From assembly GCF_963662255.1 (NCBI RefSeq), contig NC_085067.1, positions 1,116,001-1,180,000 on the forward strand: 64,000 nucleotides of DNA, given 5' to 3'. Every line of letters begins with the position of its first letter. Position 1 is the first letter of the stretch. A program made the translations under genes and the position numbers. Below are positions 34,765 to 47,331 of this stretch, piece by piece. The stretch comes from Cinclus cinclus. Lineage: Eukaryota; Chordata; Aves; Passeriformes; Cinclidae. The notes beneath the pieces were generated by a model. That model did not search any database and was not told where the DNA came from. It worked only from the letters and a program-made list of their open reading frames with translations.

Positions 34765-35052
34765 CCTGTTTTGGGGTCACAGATCCCAGGACGTTCTCCT
34801 GCTCTCCTCCACTGCCCCAATCTCTGTTTTGGGGTCACAGATCCCAGGACGTTCTCCTGCTCTCCTCCACTGCCCCAATCTCTGTTTTGGGGTCACAGAT
34901 CCCAGGACGTTCTCCTGCTCCCCTCCACTGCCCCAATCTCTGTTTTGGGGTCACAGATCCCAGGACGTTCTCCTGCTCCCCTCCACTGCCCCAATCTCTG
35001 TTTTGGGGTCACAGATCCCAGGACGTTCTCCTGCTCCCCTCCACTGCCCCAT
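34765..35052 (+). repeat. 58-bp minisatellite, five copies
   Basis: The landmark 'ttttggggtcacagatccca' recurs at exact 58-bp spacing (the preceding g at 34768, 34826, 34884, 34942 and 35000). Units 1-2 and 3-5 differ at one position (ctctcctcc or ctcccctcc), so copies 3-5 appear to be the most recent duplications. Open frames of 248-270 codons across it are repeat artefacts, since 58 is not a multiple of 3. Confidence 0.95.
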
Positions 35053-36754
35053 CCCCAGCAGAGGTGCAAAGGCGTTCTGCTCTCCACAGATCCTGGTGTG
35101 ACACCACGAGTCCTGCACACCCAGGACAGCAAAAGCTTCACCACAAACCCCAGCACAGGGAGTGGCACGGCCCCACAAAGCCCAGCAGGACTCGGGGTGC
35201 CAGCCCTGGTGCCCTGTGCCCTGCAGGAGCAGGAGCTGATCCATCACCAGCTCAGGAGGTGCCCCGCGAGGGGAGGGGGTCAGAGTTCCTCTCACAGGGC
35301 ATTAATCACCTTTCCTGAGGCTCTGCATGTCTGGACAGACCTATTAATCAGCAGCATATCAGCCCTCCAGCCCAGCCAAGCCCCTTTGTGTGGGTCCTTT
35401 CCCATCACAGCCAGATAAGATTATCAGTGACGAGCAAGACACCCATTGAGCAACACCTGACCCGAAGAATGGGATTTTATTTTATTTTTTTATTTATCCC
35501 CCTGTCTCAAAGATGAGCTGTTTCTTGTCTTGTCAAACCACATCCTTTTCTTGAAAGAACCAGCTTTAAGAATCCAATTTGTCAAGCTGGACAATCATTT
35601 GAGAATCCATAAAAAGCCTCGGTGACTTTATCAAAAAAAATAAATCAGAAGGTTTTAAATGGTAACTGAAAGGGATTTGAAAATAGGTTGAGTGGCCTAC
35701 ATCAATTAATCTTCAGAGAGCTGGGGCTTTGTGAAGCTGGAGTGGCAGAGAAGCGTCAAAAACTAGTTACTGGGTTTGAGGAGATGGAAGTTATCGATAT
35801 TTCTCCTCTCCTTTTTCTCTGTTCCTCTTTCTCTGACTCCTCAGAACACAGTGAGGCAACACCCCCTGCCACAGGACACTGCAGAGCTGAGGAGGGCTGG
35901 AAGAAGGGGCAAGTGGGTCAGGGCCACTCTTCCCTGGTGATATTTTCCCACCAATTACTCCCAAAGTCAGCCAAGAAGGGCCAGACCTGCTCTGCCAGCG
36001 TGGCTTGGAGTTTGTCACTGTCACTGCTGGAGCTCATCCCCAGCACAGGGACAGCCCCTGGCAGGAGCCACCACACACTGCTGGCACTTACAGGTGGTTC
36101 AGGAGTCCCCAGGCACCTGAGGATCCCAAACCGGGCTGGGGAGGGTGGAGAGAAATGGAGAAGCTGGAAAATGAGGGATTTGGCCAAGGAGAGCCCAAAT
36201 CCTTAAACCTAAACCCTGGAACTGCCCCCCTGCCTAACCAGGAGTGTGACAAAACAGAGCCCCAGGGACCACCCCCAAGGGGACACCTGCATGGAAACAA
36301 GGGACTGGACAGCTCACCATAAAAATAGAGAGCTTGGGAGGATTCAGAACGCTGGAAAGGGAAGGGCCAGGCTGCCACGCTCCGGGATGTGAGGGGCTCC
36401 AGATGGCTCTGCAGTTTAGTGCAATAAAAAATCTAATCTGACAGGCAAGTGTGGGGCTGGAGAATAATAATAAGACAAATAATTTCCTTAAAAAAACCCG
36501 AAAGGAATCTAACAGCTCAAAGATATCTTCATTTGCTGCAAAGAACAGAGACCATCAGTTATTTACTGCAGTTGGGAGCACATTCATGAGCTCTCAAATG
36601 CTGTTTTGTTGCAGAAGCATAATATAAGGACACTTTCCTCATTTCCCAGCCAGGGGAAATAGATCTGCCTTGGAACTTGGCCAGAAGGGCTGCAAGTTCG
36701 GGCTCTGAAGCGAGGGTGATAACTTTACCAATTAAATATGGATGTGATTTTTTC

Positions 36755-36772
36755 CACCCCCCCCCCCCCCCT
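36755..36772 (+). repeat. Poly(C) tract of about 17
   Basis: Homopolymer C run in 'tttccaccc...ctccttccct'. Confidence 0.85.
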
Positions 36773-37480
36773 CCTTCCCTGGAATACTTTTGCACTGCCA
36801 TTAGGTGATGATATAAAGACACAGGCCTCCTGGTGCAGCTTAATTGCTCCTATATAGAAAAATGATGAGCTCGATTGCGCTGCACAAGGGCTGCTGTGGC
36901 TACTTACTGCCTTATTAATAGGTGATAGCAACGTGTGTTTAATTCTTCTGCCCAAGGAAAAACAGGGAGACAGCAAAACCCTGCTCAGCAAATACCTCAG
37001 CACTCACTAAACTGCTCCACTGAACAGCAAGGGGCTGAGCAGAGAGTTTATATTTAATCACACACTTAAAGCATTTTGCTGAGTTGATGCTCAGTGCAGG
37101 GGAGACAGGATGCACTCCAATTAAGTGATCTTTTATTCCCATATCCTTGTATTTTTCTTTTTTATTGATACACAGCGCAGACAATTCTGTGTTTCACAAT
37201 CTGCTGCTCAATGATTTCTAGTCCAGGGTGAAGCCTGGGCAAGCTGAGGGCCAAAAAAAAGCCGTGGTTTCAATGAACATGGATCTCAGAATTGTCTGGG
37301 AGCAGAAGGGGCTCTGGGATGTCTTCCCCTGGGATGGGGAAATCACATTCAGCACCCAGGGATGAACAGGGAAACTGTTCTTGGAGAGGAGCAGGAGGGA
37401 GTTTGGGCAGAACACATGGAGTTGGAAAGGTGGCCAAAGGATGCTGCCTGATATTTAATATATTATCATTAGTGTTATCA

Positions 37481-37706
37481 TAGAATCATGGAATGGTTTG
37501 GGTTGACAGGGACCTCAGAGCCCATCCAGTGCCACCCCTGCCATGGGCAGGGACACCTCCCACTGTCCCAGGCTGCTCCAATCCCAATGTCCAGCCTGGC
37601 CTTGGGCATTTCCAGGGATCCAGGGGCAGCCACAGCTGCTCTGGGCACCCTGAGCCAGGGTCTGCCCACCCTCACAGAGAGAATTCCTTCCTAATATCCA
37701 TTTATT
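37481..37706 (-). mobile_element. CR1-type LINE, antisense 3' fragment
   Basis: 'atcatagaatcatggaatgg' and 'tttgggttgacagggacctc', then 'gggcagggacacctcccact', 'ctgctctgggcaccctgagc' and 'ctcacagagagaattccttc', give a full-length example of the truncated CR1 3' end in reverse complement. Confidence 0.93.
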
Positions 37707-38849
37707 ACTATCATTATTCAGCCTTTTGGAAAGCAGCATCACCGCAGGTTTTCAGTCTTGACTTCCTCAGCATCCACTACATCTGCCCTAAAAATCCACA
37801 TTTGCCTCTGCTTTCTAACAGCCTCTCTAGGAAGAAGCTTTTTAAGGGACTGACTCTCTCTGAAGAGAAAATGGGGAGCCACATCTGCATGAGAAGCAGG
37901 TGGGCAGGGACTGCAGGGGATTTGCATTTTGCTCCTGCTGAGGCTCTGAAGGTTGAGCTTCATCCCCAGAGAAGCTGAGGTGGGCACGGGGGGAGAGGCT
38001 GCCACCAAATTGATGGCAACAGAAAAAAAGCTGGAGGTACAAATGGCTTGAGAGAAGGCGTGATGAGATGTGACTGCCCTGGGTGCTGGGACTGCAGAGA
38101 GCAAAATGGGAAGAGACCACCTGGACGAAGAGAAAATGCTTCTGATTGCTCGGGGAAAAACGGAGTTAAAGATCATTGGAACGGACAAGGCAATCTGGCG
38201 GTGCTGGGATTGATTCCAGGGCTGCACCCCCGGGGGAGCCCCAGCCCTGCCCTCCAAAACCAGAAAGCTGAACCCCAGCTCAGCACTGGGGGGAACGGGG
38301 CTCTCCCTGCCCGGCCCCGGCTCTGCTGCAAAGCAGAGCTGAACCAGACACATTTTGGGAAGTACAATTTAGGGGAGACACAAGTTTTTGGGTGGGACGT
38401 GCCCCCGCATCTCCCCCAGACCAAGTTCCTTGAGCCCAGGGGATGCTCTGTGCATCCACACAGCCCAAGATTTTCTGAAGTTAACGCAAAGGTTACCACC
38501 CAATTAACCAGTTAAGGTGCCCGAGCAGCCCCAGCTCTGTTTGCCCCATTTCCAAACCTGAAGGGCACCGGGCAGCTCAGCAGCTCCCCACACATCTGTA
38601 CTGACCCCTCAGTCCTGGAGCACAGTGCTGGGGTGATGGCAGGGATGAAGATAACGATAATGATGTATCCATTTCCTCCACCTTGGGCGTTTTAAAGTCA
38701 TCTCATCTCAGAAACGAGCCAATTCCAGCGTTTGGCATGAGAACCTGTTGGGCCCTCTGAGCCACGGGCAGATGGTGGGGCTGTGTTCACACATCACCTC
38801 CTGGAGCACCAGACAGGCTGGGACCCCTTCCCTGCTCTGTTTCAAGGTC

Positions 38850-38915
38850 ACAGAACCACAGACTGGTTTGGGTTGAAAGGGACAGTAAAGATCACCAAGT
38901 TCCAACCCTCTGGAA
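38850..38915 (-). mobile_element. CR1-type LINE, short antisense tail
   Basis: 'cacagaaccacagactggtt' and 'tgggttgaaagggacagtaa' are the last ~65 bp of a CR1 in reverse complement; the rest is missing or too diverged to see. Confidence 0.75.
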
Positions 38916-39989
38916 CTGTCTGGATTCCCCCTGGAAGGGGGGACCCAAGGTCACAGACTGACCCAGCTTCCTCTCACTGATCTACCTGACCCCCTCGGAA
39001 CTCCTGTGACACCAGAGGGGAGGCAGAGCCCCAGGAAGGTGAAGACTCAGTTTGCTCTGGGTGCTGACCAAACGTGCAGCAGGTTCTGGAGCCCAGGCTC
39101 CAGCTGGAGGATCTGTAGCACACACAGAGATAGACCCCTGCAAAACACCACAAGCCACATTTCTTCCAATGTCCCTTCTCATGTCATTAATTATGTCTCG
39201 GGTTACTAAACACAAGCAAATTAGGATGATTTCCTTCCCAGCATCACGAGCCTGAGGTTTGCTATTCCCTTTCTCTGCCTTGCATTAGCCTTTATAGATG
39301 ATTTCCCTGTCAGGCTTCCCATGCCTGCTCGCAGCTTCCCAGCATCCCAATCCACCCAATCTACACTTATTGCAACTCCAAGTGCTCCACTAATTCCTCA
39401 CCTCGTGTTGCAATTTCACATTCCTAAATATTGGGTGTAATGGCAGCAGCACTCCTGCCGCTGCTTCCAAATTAAATGAGCCAGGAGGAAAAACATTGGG
39501 AAACGTTTTGAGCCGAATGTTTCTCCTTTGAAGGACATTTTAAAGGCAGGGAACACAACCTGGCTCCTGAGGATGCTCATGAGGATTTAATAATGAGAAA
39601 TTGCAAACTGGGGTTGGAGCAGAGCAAAAAAAGGGGCTAATAAGAAATTATTTACTTTTCCAACCCTCCCAGTGCCCCACAGAGCAGGGCTGGTCATCTT
39701 GGCTGTATTTTTTTGGGGGCTGGAGAAAATAAAGAGCCCTTAGCAGCAAAAGGTGGAGCTCAAGTAAACTTTTTAACCCAAGGAATTGCAAAACTAAGCA
39801 CATTTTTTGAAAGCTGCTGTTTTGGAGAGCCCCACGATAAAGGCACACGAGAAGTACTTGGAGAAGAGGCTGTGGCAGGACAGAAATTCCCCCCAGGGCT
39901 CCCCATGTGCCCACCTAGTGCCAGGAAGGAAAACAAGCAGCAGCAGAAAGCAGAAAACTTTCAAGTCTCTCCGCTGTTAATTATGATCT

Positions 39990-40270
39990 TACTTTGCACA
40001 GAGAAGCTGTCATTCAGGCGCCGGTAATGGATAGTTTCTATTTCAATTCTCCCTCCACCCTATTATCTTTTATAAAATTCCACCAGGCCGGTGATGGATT
40101 GATAAGGGCCGGTCCCGGCGGGAGCCGGCTCGCTCGGAATGGCTCACAACTTCTGTATCTTTTTAAATATTTCAGTTGTTTGAGATCTTTATTTCACATT
40201 TCGATTTCCTGTAGTACAGTAAATTTATCTTAGTCACCCAGTCAAGTTCTCTGCACGTCTCTTATCTTCT
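39990..40270. other. Candidate conserved non-coding element
   Basis: Repeat-free block with 'ggcgccggtaatggatagtt', 'tattatcttttataaaattc', 'ggtgatggattgataagggc', 'ctttttaaatatttcagttg' and 'cacatttcgatttcctgtag'. It mixes GATTGATAAG (GATA-type), TTTATAA and homeodomain-like words without coding capacity, and is the strongest enhancer-like block I see by eye. Conservation is not demonstrable here. Confidence 0.35.
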
Positions 40271-40663
40271 CCTCTCTGTACACTATCAGTGCTGCCGATA
40301 AAGCCGGACCTGGCAATCCAGGGATCGCGTTTATCCCAAGGCTCCGGCCCAAAGGGGACCTTGGAAGCCTCAGGCTGGAAGTTCAGTGCCCAAACCCCGC
40401 GCTGGCTCCTGCCAAAGCATCTCCAGGTCGGCTGGAAAAACGCGTGGGACAGACCCAAGGCACAGCTGTGCCCACCCGGGATGGCCCCGGTGGAGGGGTC
40501 TGTGCCAGCCAGAAGCTCTGTCCTGGTCCCAGGCCAGCAGGCAGAGGTCATCCACACAGGGATGAGCTCCCCCCCTCCCCGCTAAAACGCAGATTTTCCA
40601 ATATCTCAACAGCAAGGAGCAGAGAGAGCATCGCACGCTGCCACGGGAAACCCACCCAAAACA

Positions 40664-40704
40664 AACAAACAAAAAAACAAACAAAAAAAAAACAAAAAAA
40701 ACAC
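40664..40704 (+). repeat. (AAAC)n simple repeat
   Basis: 'aaacaaacaaacaaaaaaac' and continuing A-rich units. Confidence 0.9.
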
Positions 40705-40760
40705 CCACCCCAACAGCACTGTACGGCTGGGAGAGGTGATGCGAGTGATCCAACTGAAAT

Positions 40761-40841
40761 TAATAATAATAATAGCAATAATAATAATAGCAATAATAAT
40801 AATAGCAATAATAATAATAGCAATAATAATAATAATAATAC
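40761..40841 (+). repeat. 15-bp AT-rich tandem repeat (AATAATAATAATAGC)
   Basis: About five units, each of four AAT followed by AGC, ending in a pure (AAT) run. A frame across it yields poly-Asn/Ser, and the reverse frame poly-Ile or poly-Leu; these are not proteins. Confidence 0.95.
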
Positions 40842-43099
40842 TAGTATAGCGAGCCAACAGGTAAATCTGTGTCACCTTCTGGCTGCTGCGCCGGTGGCAG
40901 CGGCAGCACCGAGCGCGATCAGGCAGCACCCCCTGGTGCCACCGGCAGCACCACGGAGAGCCCAGAGCTCTCTGCTCGGCAATCTGCAGAGCCACAGAGC
41001 CGGGAAAACACTGCCCAGGAAAGCCGGGATGAGACCCCCGCTGTCCCCGCGCAGGGATGCAGGGATGCCCGGTGGATGCTCCGGAGCTCAGCTCGCTCCT
41101 GCCTCACTCCCAGCACAAACTCGCTGCTTTGGGACCGTCCTGCCAGCGGGCAGGAGCTGCAGGGTCGAGGGAATCCAGGGGATTTCCCTGCTGGGTAACA
41201 GCTCTGGTGGTGCCTTGGTCACAGAGTTCGGGTTCACTCCTGTCCCCGGCTCCTGGGGTGAATTTCTCCCCCAGGATCAAAGCCAGCAGCAGGGCATCCC
41301 ATAAAGGCATCTGCAGAAAGGTGATGTATCTGTAGGGGAAGCCATGGAAATTCCCAAACCCTCCTAAATATCAGTTTCCTGGCTCTAAACCATCAGTAAG
41401 TTGCCAGCTGGGAAATGCATTTGTCTGCTCCCCTCTGTGTATTTTCTGCTTTTCATTATAATTTGCTAAATAATACATTGCAATGAGTTATTTATCACAC
41501 TCAACAGCCTCACGATGCCTCCTCCATCCCGGGGAATCCCACCCATAAATCAGACACGCAAATATCTGCTGGCATCACTGCAGGTTCAACCCTGCACCCA
41601 GCAGCTCCCAGGGGACTGAATGACAACCAGCCCAGGGAAAAGGGACAAGCCCCAGCCCTGAGAAGTGACCAGAGAAGCACAGCAGGGACACCTGCACACC
41701 CCCAGACCTTCTCCTGGTGACTGTGAGCAAGGAGCTTGGCCAACACCAGGTTGTCACTGCTGGGACATGAGACAAGGACAGTGCTCCTCTTCAGTCCCAG
41801 CGGGAACACCGAGAGGGAAAATTTATGATTCCTCCTTTGCAAGTCACTGTACCCCTCCCTTTGAAACAAATTGGTTTGCAAATATGGATTAATTTAACTT
41901 CACACCATCCTTCTTAAATCAGCAGTGTCTGGGCCCACAGATTAGGAAATCAAGGCACGGAAGGGAAAATTTAAAAAAAAAAAAAAAAGCAGAACTAGGA
42001 ACAAAACCCTCACTCTGCTTTAACTACAAAATCATCTTTCCTCATTAGCAGCTAATCAGAACTACCAGAGGGGAAGAGATTACAGACAGGGCGGGGAGGG
42101 GAGTAACTCACAGAAATACAGACATCAGAACAGATTTTCATTTATTTACTCATTTATCACAGTGAGTCACAGGCTTTGAGTTCATGAGTCTGCATTAGCC
42201 TTGCAGGATTTTGGGATGCAATCTCCAAAAATCTCAGAAGTGAACAGGTCACAGCCACGTGCCACCTCAGGAAGGAGAAAATCAGCAGTTTGAGGTTGGG
42301 CTCGGGAAGTCTGATATTGCTTTGCCTGTTGGATTGTAAGGAATCACTAATCTTCCCTGGCCAGCCTCCTAATCTCTCCGGGAGCCCAGATGCCTTATCT
42401 GAAACCTGCTCGGTGGAGAGCAGCCCAGGTTGCTGGCACTGGGATGGATTCCTGCGGCTCTGGGAGCGAGGGAATGGCAGCCAGGAGAGCAGAGGTGAGC
42501 CAGGGTGCCCCGTGCTGTCCCTGCCCTCCAGAGCCAGGCTGGTCATGGACACTGCTAATGTCAAACTTGGGGTGTTTGTTCCTTAACTGAGCAGCTCCAG
42601 AATGAGCCGGGTTCCGAGTGCCAGGGCTGAGCACCTGCAGCCCTTCTGCTCTTCCAAACACCTCTGGGCAGACACCAAAAAACAAATACCAGCAGTTCAG
42701 GGGCTTCTTTCCCTCTCCATTTCCCCCCAGAATTATTCGCAAGAAGCCAATAGTGTTATTTCCTCCGGGCAGAGAATGTCTAATTTCAAGCTTTCCTTTC
42801 TCTCCTTGGTTCATCCCAGCTCTCCAGAAGTGAGGAGAGACTCCCACACCTGAACACCACCCCCAGACACTGCCCTGGGCTGGCCCCAAGGTCTCCAGAG
42901 GGAACATGGGTCACAGCAGCTTCGGGATGTCCCAGCAGGGCTCTACCCACACAGAGCATTTCCTCCGGCATCCCCAGCCCACGCTGCTAAACCAGGAGCA
43001 TATTTTTAAATAAGAGGAGGAAACGGTGTCTTTGTGTCAGACAAGTGGAAGAAATCCAGGACCAAGAGACTGCCGAGCCTTTCCACTTCAGACAGCAGG

Positions 43100-43390
43100 T
43101 GCTCTCCAAGATGTGGTTATGGCAACAAAATAAATGATGGATAATTGCTTTTGTGACAACTTGCCAATTAAATTAGACTCAGCAGAATAACATAATGACA
43201 ATTTGTTATGCTCTGGTGGGCACTAACACACCAATCATAATTAAATGCTATGACTGAAATAGAATGCTGCTGTACACAGGAATATATAACCCCAATTCCC
43301 TCCCAGTGAAACATTATAGGTTCAGACTTGATTTCAATTTCAGGAGGATAATAGCATTAGCGCACATCAGAATGAGCTTGCAATATGCAG
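43100..43390. other. Candidate conserved non-coding element
   Basis: AT-rich, repeat-free sequence with 'ggttatggcaacaaaataaa' (RFX-like GGTTATGGCAAC), 'gccaattaaattagactcag', 'aacataatgacaatttgtta' and 'ccaatcataattaaatgcta'. These are many homeodomain-type cores in a short space. Candidate enhancer by composition only. Confidence 0.35.
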
Positions 43391-44949
43391 GGAGGCAGCA
43401 GCAGCACAGGGACAGACAGAGCCAAGGGCAGCAGAGCACCGGGCTCCTGCAGGGACCCCTCAGCAGAGCTGATGCTCCAGGCCTCCAAGCAGTGGGGGAC
43501 AGACATCCCAAATCACCGCTGAGCCTGGGGCACATTTCAAATCCCTGGCTCGGGTCGGCAGCCGGGGAGTGACCAGCTCTGAGGGACTGACACTGGCCCC
43601 GGGGAGCCAGAGCCCCTGGGGATGGGGCTGCAGGAGTTTCTTGGGGCAGCACTCCCCTTTCTGCCAGCAAAGCCCTGGTGCTCCAAGGCACCCCCTCGCT
43701 GGAACACGACACAGCCCGGCCTTCCTGCGATGTTCAAAACGTTCATTAAATTGTCAGTTGTCAAAACGTTCATTGAACACACTGCTGTGCCCAAGAGTGA
43801 GCTCACCCCGCAGCAGGGATCCTTCAGGGACTCAGTCCCTCCGGCTGACCTGGCCGTGGCTGCTGTCACTGGGTCAGAACTGACCAACAAGGGGGTCAGG
43901 TCCTGCCAGGACTGAACATTTACTGGTAAAACAGCAGCAGCTGCTGAGCTCTGCCTGCTGCTCTCACTGGTTTGCTGTGACCCTCCTGCTGCTCCTGCCC
44001 TGCCCCTTGCACATCTCAGAGCTCCTGGGCCAGGAGTTACTGTGCCATGGACAGTGCTGGTCCTGCAGAAGCAAAACAATGCAAAGAGCACCAATCCCAA
44101 TACATAAAAAATCCCCAGTTTAGAACCAGAACCAGGCAGGTGGCAGAACTGACACTGCCATCCCCTCTCCAGTGTGGAACCACAGCACATCAGAGCCAGC
44201 ACCCTGCTCTGATTCCACATCCATTTGCCTATCAGATACCGATTTCTGCAATATTCCAAAGCTCAAAACAGGGCAGGTTTGAAGACCAAATGCGTGTGGG
44301 CAGCCAGGGCTGGGCAGAGGCAAATCCCAGAGGATTTCACAATGGCAACACCAACAATCTTATATCTTATTTGGAGCCATGTTCTCTAAACATTAAACCC
44401 TTTATTATCTGCCTTGGTGAAGCTTGGCATTGGCAAGGTCAGATCACCTCTCTTTCCAGCAAAGCTGATAAATTATTTTGGTTGCTCCAGACATTAGACC
44501 TGATCCTATTAAATCCTTAGTTCCCCTGCCCTCAACACATACCAGCAGATAATCTATGGCCCAGAAACACGTGAAGGGGCTGAGCAGAGCTCTGGGAGCA
44601 GCTGCCTGTGGGTTAAAACAGTGCCCGAGCTCAGAGCCTGGCCCTGCAGCCCTGGGCTGTGGGGCTGGAGGTGTTTGTTCCAGCAGGACACCTCCTGCAC
44701 TGGCACTGTTTGGGAAAACATCGGTCTGAGGAATGCTGCATCATCCCTAAAGATTGCTCCAGTCACCCACTGCACCAGCGTTCTGCCACGGGGCAGGCAG
44801 CTCTGCACCCAAAACTCTCAGGTGAAACCCACATTTTTAGGGACTGGCCTCGGGAAACTTTCAGCCCGGCTGGCAGAGCTGGGGAAGGCGGCACAGGAAT
44901 TTGGGCTCCGTGTACCCGGTACTTGGGCATTCACTGCCACTTAGAACGT

Positions 44950-45480
44950 GCCGGCAATCAGCGACAGGAGCTGCCCCTGTCAGCGCTCGCCCCGCGGAGG
45001 AAAGTCGGGAATTTATCCCAGGAAAGCTCCCACGGCTGCTCCGGGATAGCGAGGCAAGGAACGAGAGTTTCGGTGGCAGCCGAGGCTCTGCCAGCTGCGG
45101 GGACGCTACCGGACCGCAGGAGCCAGCCTTGGGACAGGGTGACAACCCTGGAAATGCCGGGAGGAGCCTTTGCCTTCCCTAGGACAGGAATCCCCGCTCG
45201 CCGGGGCTCTCCACTCCGTCTCCGCAATGCCCCCGCTGCCACCCACGGGAGCCGCGATGCCTTTCCAGATGATTTTCCGGGGCCAGCTCGGTGTGGCAGC
45301 AGGCCTGGGGAGCCCTGGGGGGGGGGTTGCTGTGCCCGCACGGTCCCGGGCAGGGCCGGGGAGCGGCCGCAGCCTCGCCCGGTACCGAGCGCGGAGCGCG
45401 GCTCCCACCTAGCGGGAAGCGCCGGGGGACCGGGGGCTGCGGGACCCCTCGGATCTCCTCAAACATCCCCCCCGCCGGCT
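44950..45480. promoter_or_regulatory. Orphan CpG-rich block
   Basis: About 500 bp dense in CpG, with words such as 'cgctcgccccgcgg', 'gagcgcggagcgcggctccc' and 'ccccgctcgccggggc'. It is not attached to MSI2, MRPS23 or CUEDC1. It could be the promoter of an unrecognised transcript. No start codon context or protein similarity supports a coding gene. Confidence 0.4.
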
Positions 45481-47107
45481 GCTTCCCAGGGTTTATTCAC
45501 TAAATTCCCTTAGTTACAGCATCAGCATCGCCCTCCCAGCCCGGCAAACGCACCCATCAAACGCTGTTCGAACTCACTGGTTTAACTGGTTTTATCCCGC
45601 ACCAAAAATGCTGCGGGATCGCGTCCCTTACCCCGTGGGGTCCCCGTCGCCCACCGAACACAACAAATCCACGGCGCTGAACGCTCCAACCGCTTCTGCA
45701 TCACCCAGAGCCTGCCCCTGCCCCAGCAGCTTCCAGCACAGAATTCCCACATTCACACCGAGACACGATTCCTGTTCTCTCCCCTCCACCGAAGCAGAGG
45801 TCCCGCACAGATTTCCAGGTTCTCCCGCACGTTCATCCACGTACCTGCCTCAGGACCGGGGGTGCACAGGGCAGGGAAGCACAAACTGCTCGGGCAGGGT
45901 GTGGAACACCCCTACACCCTCCCAGAGCCACAAACCCAATCCCAGCCTTCCTGCCCTTGGTTTGGCTCCCTGGGCACGAGGCAATCATCCCAAAAACCTC
46001 TCACCTGTGGGCACACTGTGGCCATGGTAATTAATGACCTGCAGCTGATCACCATCACCTTCCCAGCTGTTCCAAGGGAGGAAAAGCCCCACAGGTGTGC
46101 CCAGGGCAAATCCAAGGTGAGCCCAATTAGGAAGGTTGGTCCAGCTGGGAGGGATCTGCCCCCAGAGCCACCCTCTGTGACTTTTTTCAACACAAAATAA
46201 AACCAATTCCAACTCTCTGCTCACCTGCTCTGCACAGTGACTCCTTCAGGGCACATCCCAAGGCTCTGGGGGGGGCTCTAAATTTGGTGTTTATTGCTCA
46301 ATCTGGACATGGATCAGTGCTAAAACAGAGGGATTTTTGCTCTTTGTAAAACCCTGTGCTCCTCTGCAGCTACAAGAGCAGAACTGGGAATAAAGTTTGC
46401 CCTTCTAAGGATAACTGAGTAATTCTGCTGTGAACCAAGGCACAAAAACCAAATCACAGGCATTTTTACACCCTGCTTTTCACTGCCACTGAGCTTTCCT
46501 GCAGCACTGAACTGGACAGGGAGGGAGGTCAGACATCTTTTACACCTGCTAGTGAGGGGTGGTGGCAGTCTGGGATTTTAACAATTAGCAAACAAAATAA
46601 AAGAGACAAAACAAACTGTTCGTTTTTCACATAGCCTAAGCCAAAATGTTTAATGAAAGCTCAGTCAGCCACTGGATTTGCAGGCACAGGAAGAACTCCC
46701 TCCTAATCCCAGGAAGACTGGCTGTTATTTTTTTGCCATGCCAGATTGCCAGTGACTGCTTCCTAAACTGTGTTACTTTTCTCTCAGCAAACAGCTGGAA
46801 CATCTCATTTTCACACCTCAAAGGTGACTAATTCCATCAGGAGTCACTAAAATGCTGCAAAGCTCCCAATTTTCTGGTACTGCCATGCCTCATCCCACTC
46901 TGGATTTAAGCAAATGATGGAATGGGAAGAGCACATTATAACATTCTATAAATAGCACTTTCCTCAATCAACTATAAAAAGATGACACTTCAGACAGCTG
47001 CTGGAATACATCAAACAGGATCTTCCATTCCCCCAGCAGGAAACATCTTCACTACTGCAAACGAGACACCTGAACAGGCAGAACTTCCAGTTTTTAAAGA
47101 AAATGTT

Positions 47108-47113
47108 TTTAAT
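47108..47113 (-). terminator. MRPS23: Candidate poly(A) signal of MRPS23
   Basis: ATTAAA on the minus strand (TTTAAT on +), about 220 nt past the stop and followed by U-rich sequence. No canonical AATAAA was found nearer to the stop. Variant signal, so uncertain. Confidence 0.35.
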
Positions 47114-47331
47114 TTTCCATTTTTACACTCGGTATTTTCCAACTCAGTTTCAGAATACAGTCGTGAACCTTTTCAAAAAAAATAAGATTATCTGTGACTT
47201 TATCAATGTGGAGCTGGACAGAGGGGAACATGTGTCACATGGAAGGCACCAGGATCCTGCTCCCTCAGGGAAATGTCCCAAAAGAGGGCTGGAGCTTGGC
47301 TCCTGGCAGGTGACACAGCTCAGCAGGGCTG

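Larger units (their letters stand above)
25233..37480. other. Intergenic stretch, no gene recognised
   Basis: Apart from the CR1 copies, minisatellite and simple repeats listed separately, this 12-kb stretch shows only short low-complexity or Pro/Ser/Gln-rich frames typical of GC-rich non-coding DNA. AT-rich repeat-free blocks at about 30860-31120, 34320-34530 and 36420-37240 stand out by composition. The mammalian neighbour CCDC182, which lies between MSI2 and MRPS23 in human, was sought as a coiled-coil frame and not seen. Confidence 0.5.
37710..47095. other. Intergenic stretch left of MRPS23
   Basis: No gene was recognised. The stretch holds a short CR1 tail, (AAAC)n and 15-bp AT repeats, two AT-rich blocks (39990-40270 and 43100-43390), and an orphan CpG-rich block near 45 kb. 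Frames of 100-290 codons exist in GC-rich parts (for example 44659-45513) but show Pro/Arg/Gly/Ala bias and overlap on both strands, as expected of CpG-rich non-coding DNA. Confidence 0.5.

Noticed and set aside
34572..35418. Frames of 248 and 270 codons
   Set aside because: They are produced by the 58-bp minisatellite and overlap in two frames.
40444..41304. Frame of 286 codons with poly-Asn
   Set aside because: It crosses the (AAAC)n and 15-bp AAT/AGC repeats and has no protein-like part outside them.
44659..45513. Frame of 284 codons over the orphan CpG block
   Set aside because: Composition is Pro/Arg/Gly/Ala-biased, several frames are open on both strands, and there is no start context or similarity.
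20067..47095. CCDC182, which lies between MSI2 and MRPS23 in human
   Set aside because: No coiled-coil frame resembling it was found; it may be absent or too diverged to see by eye.
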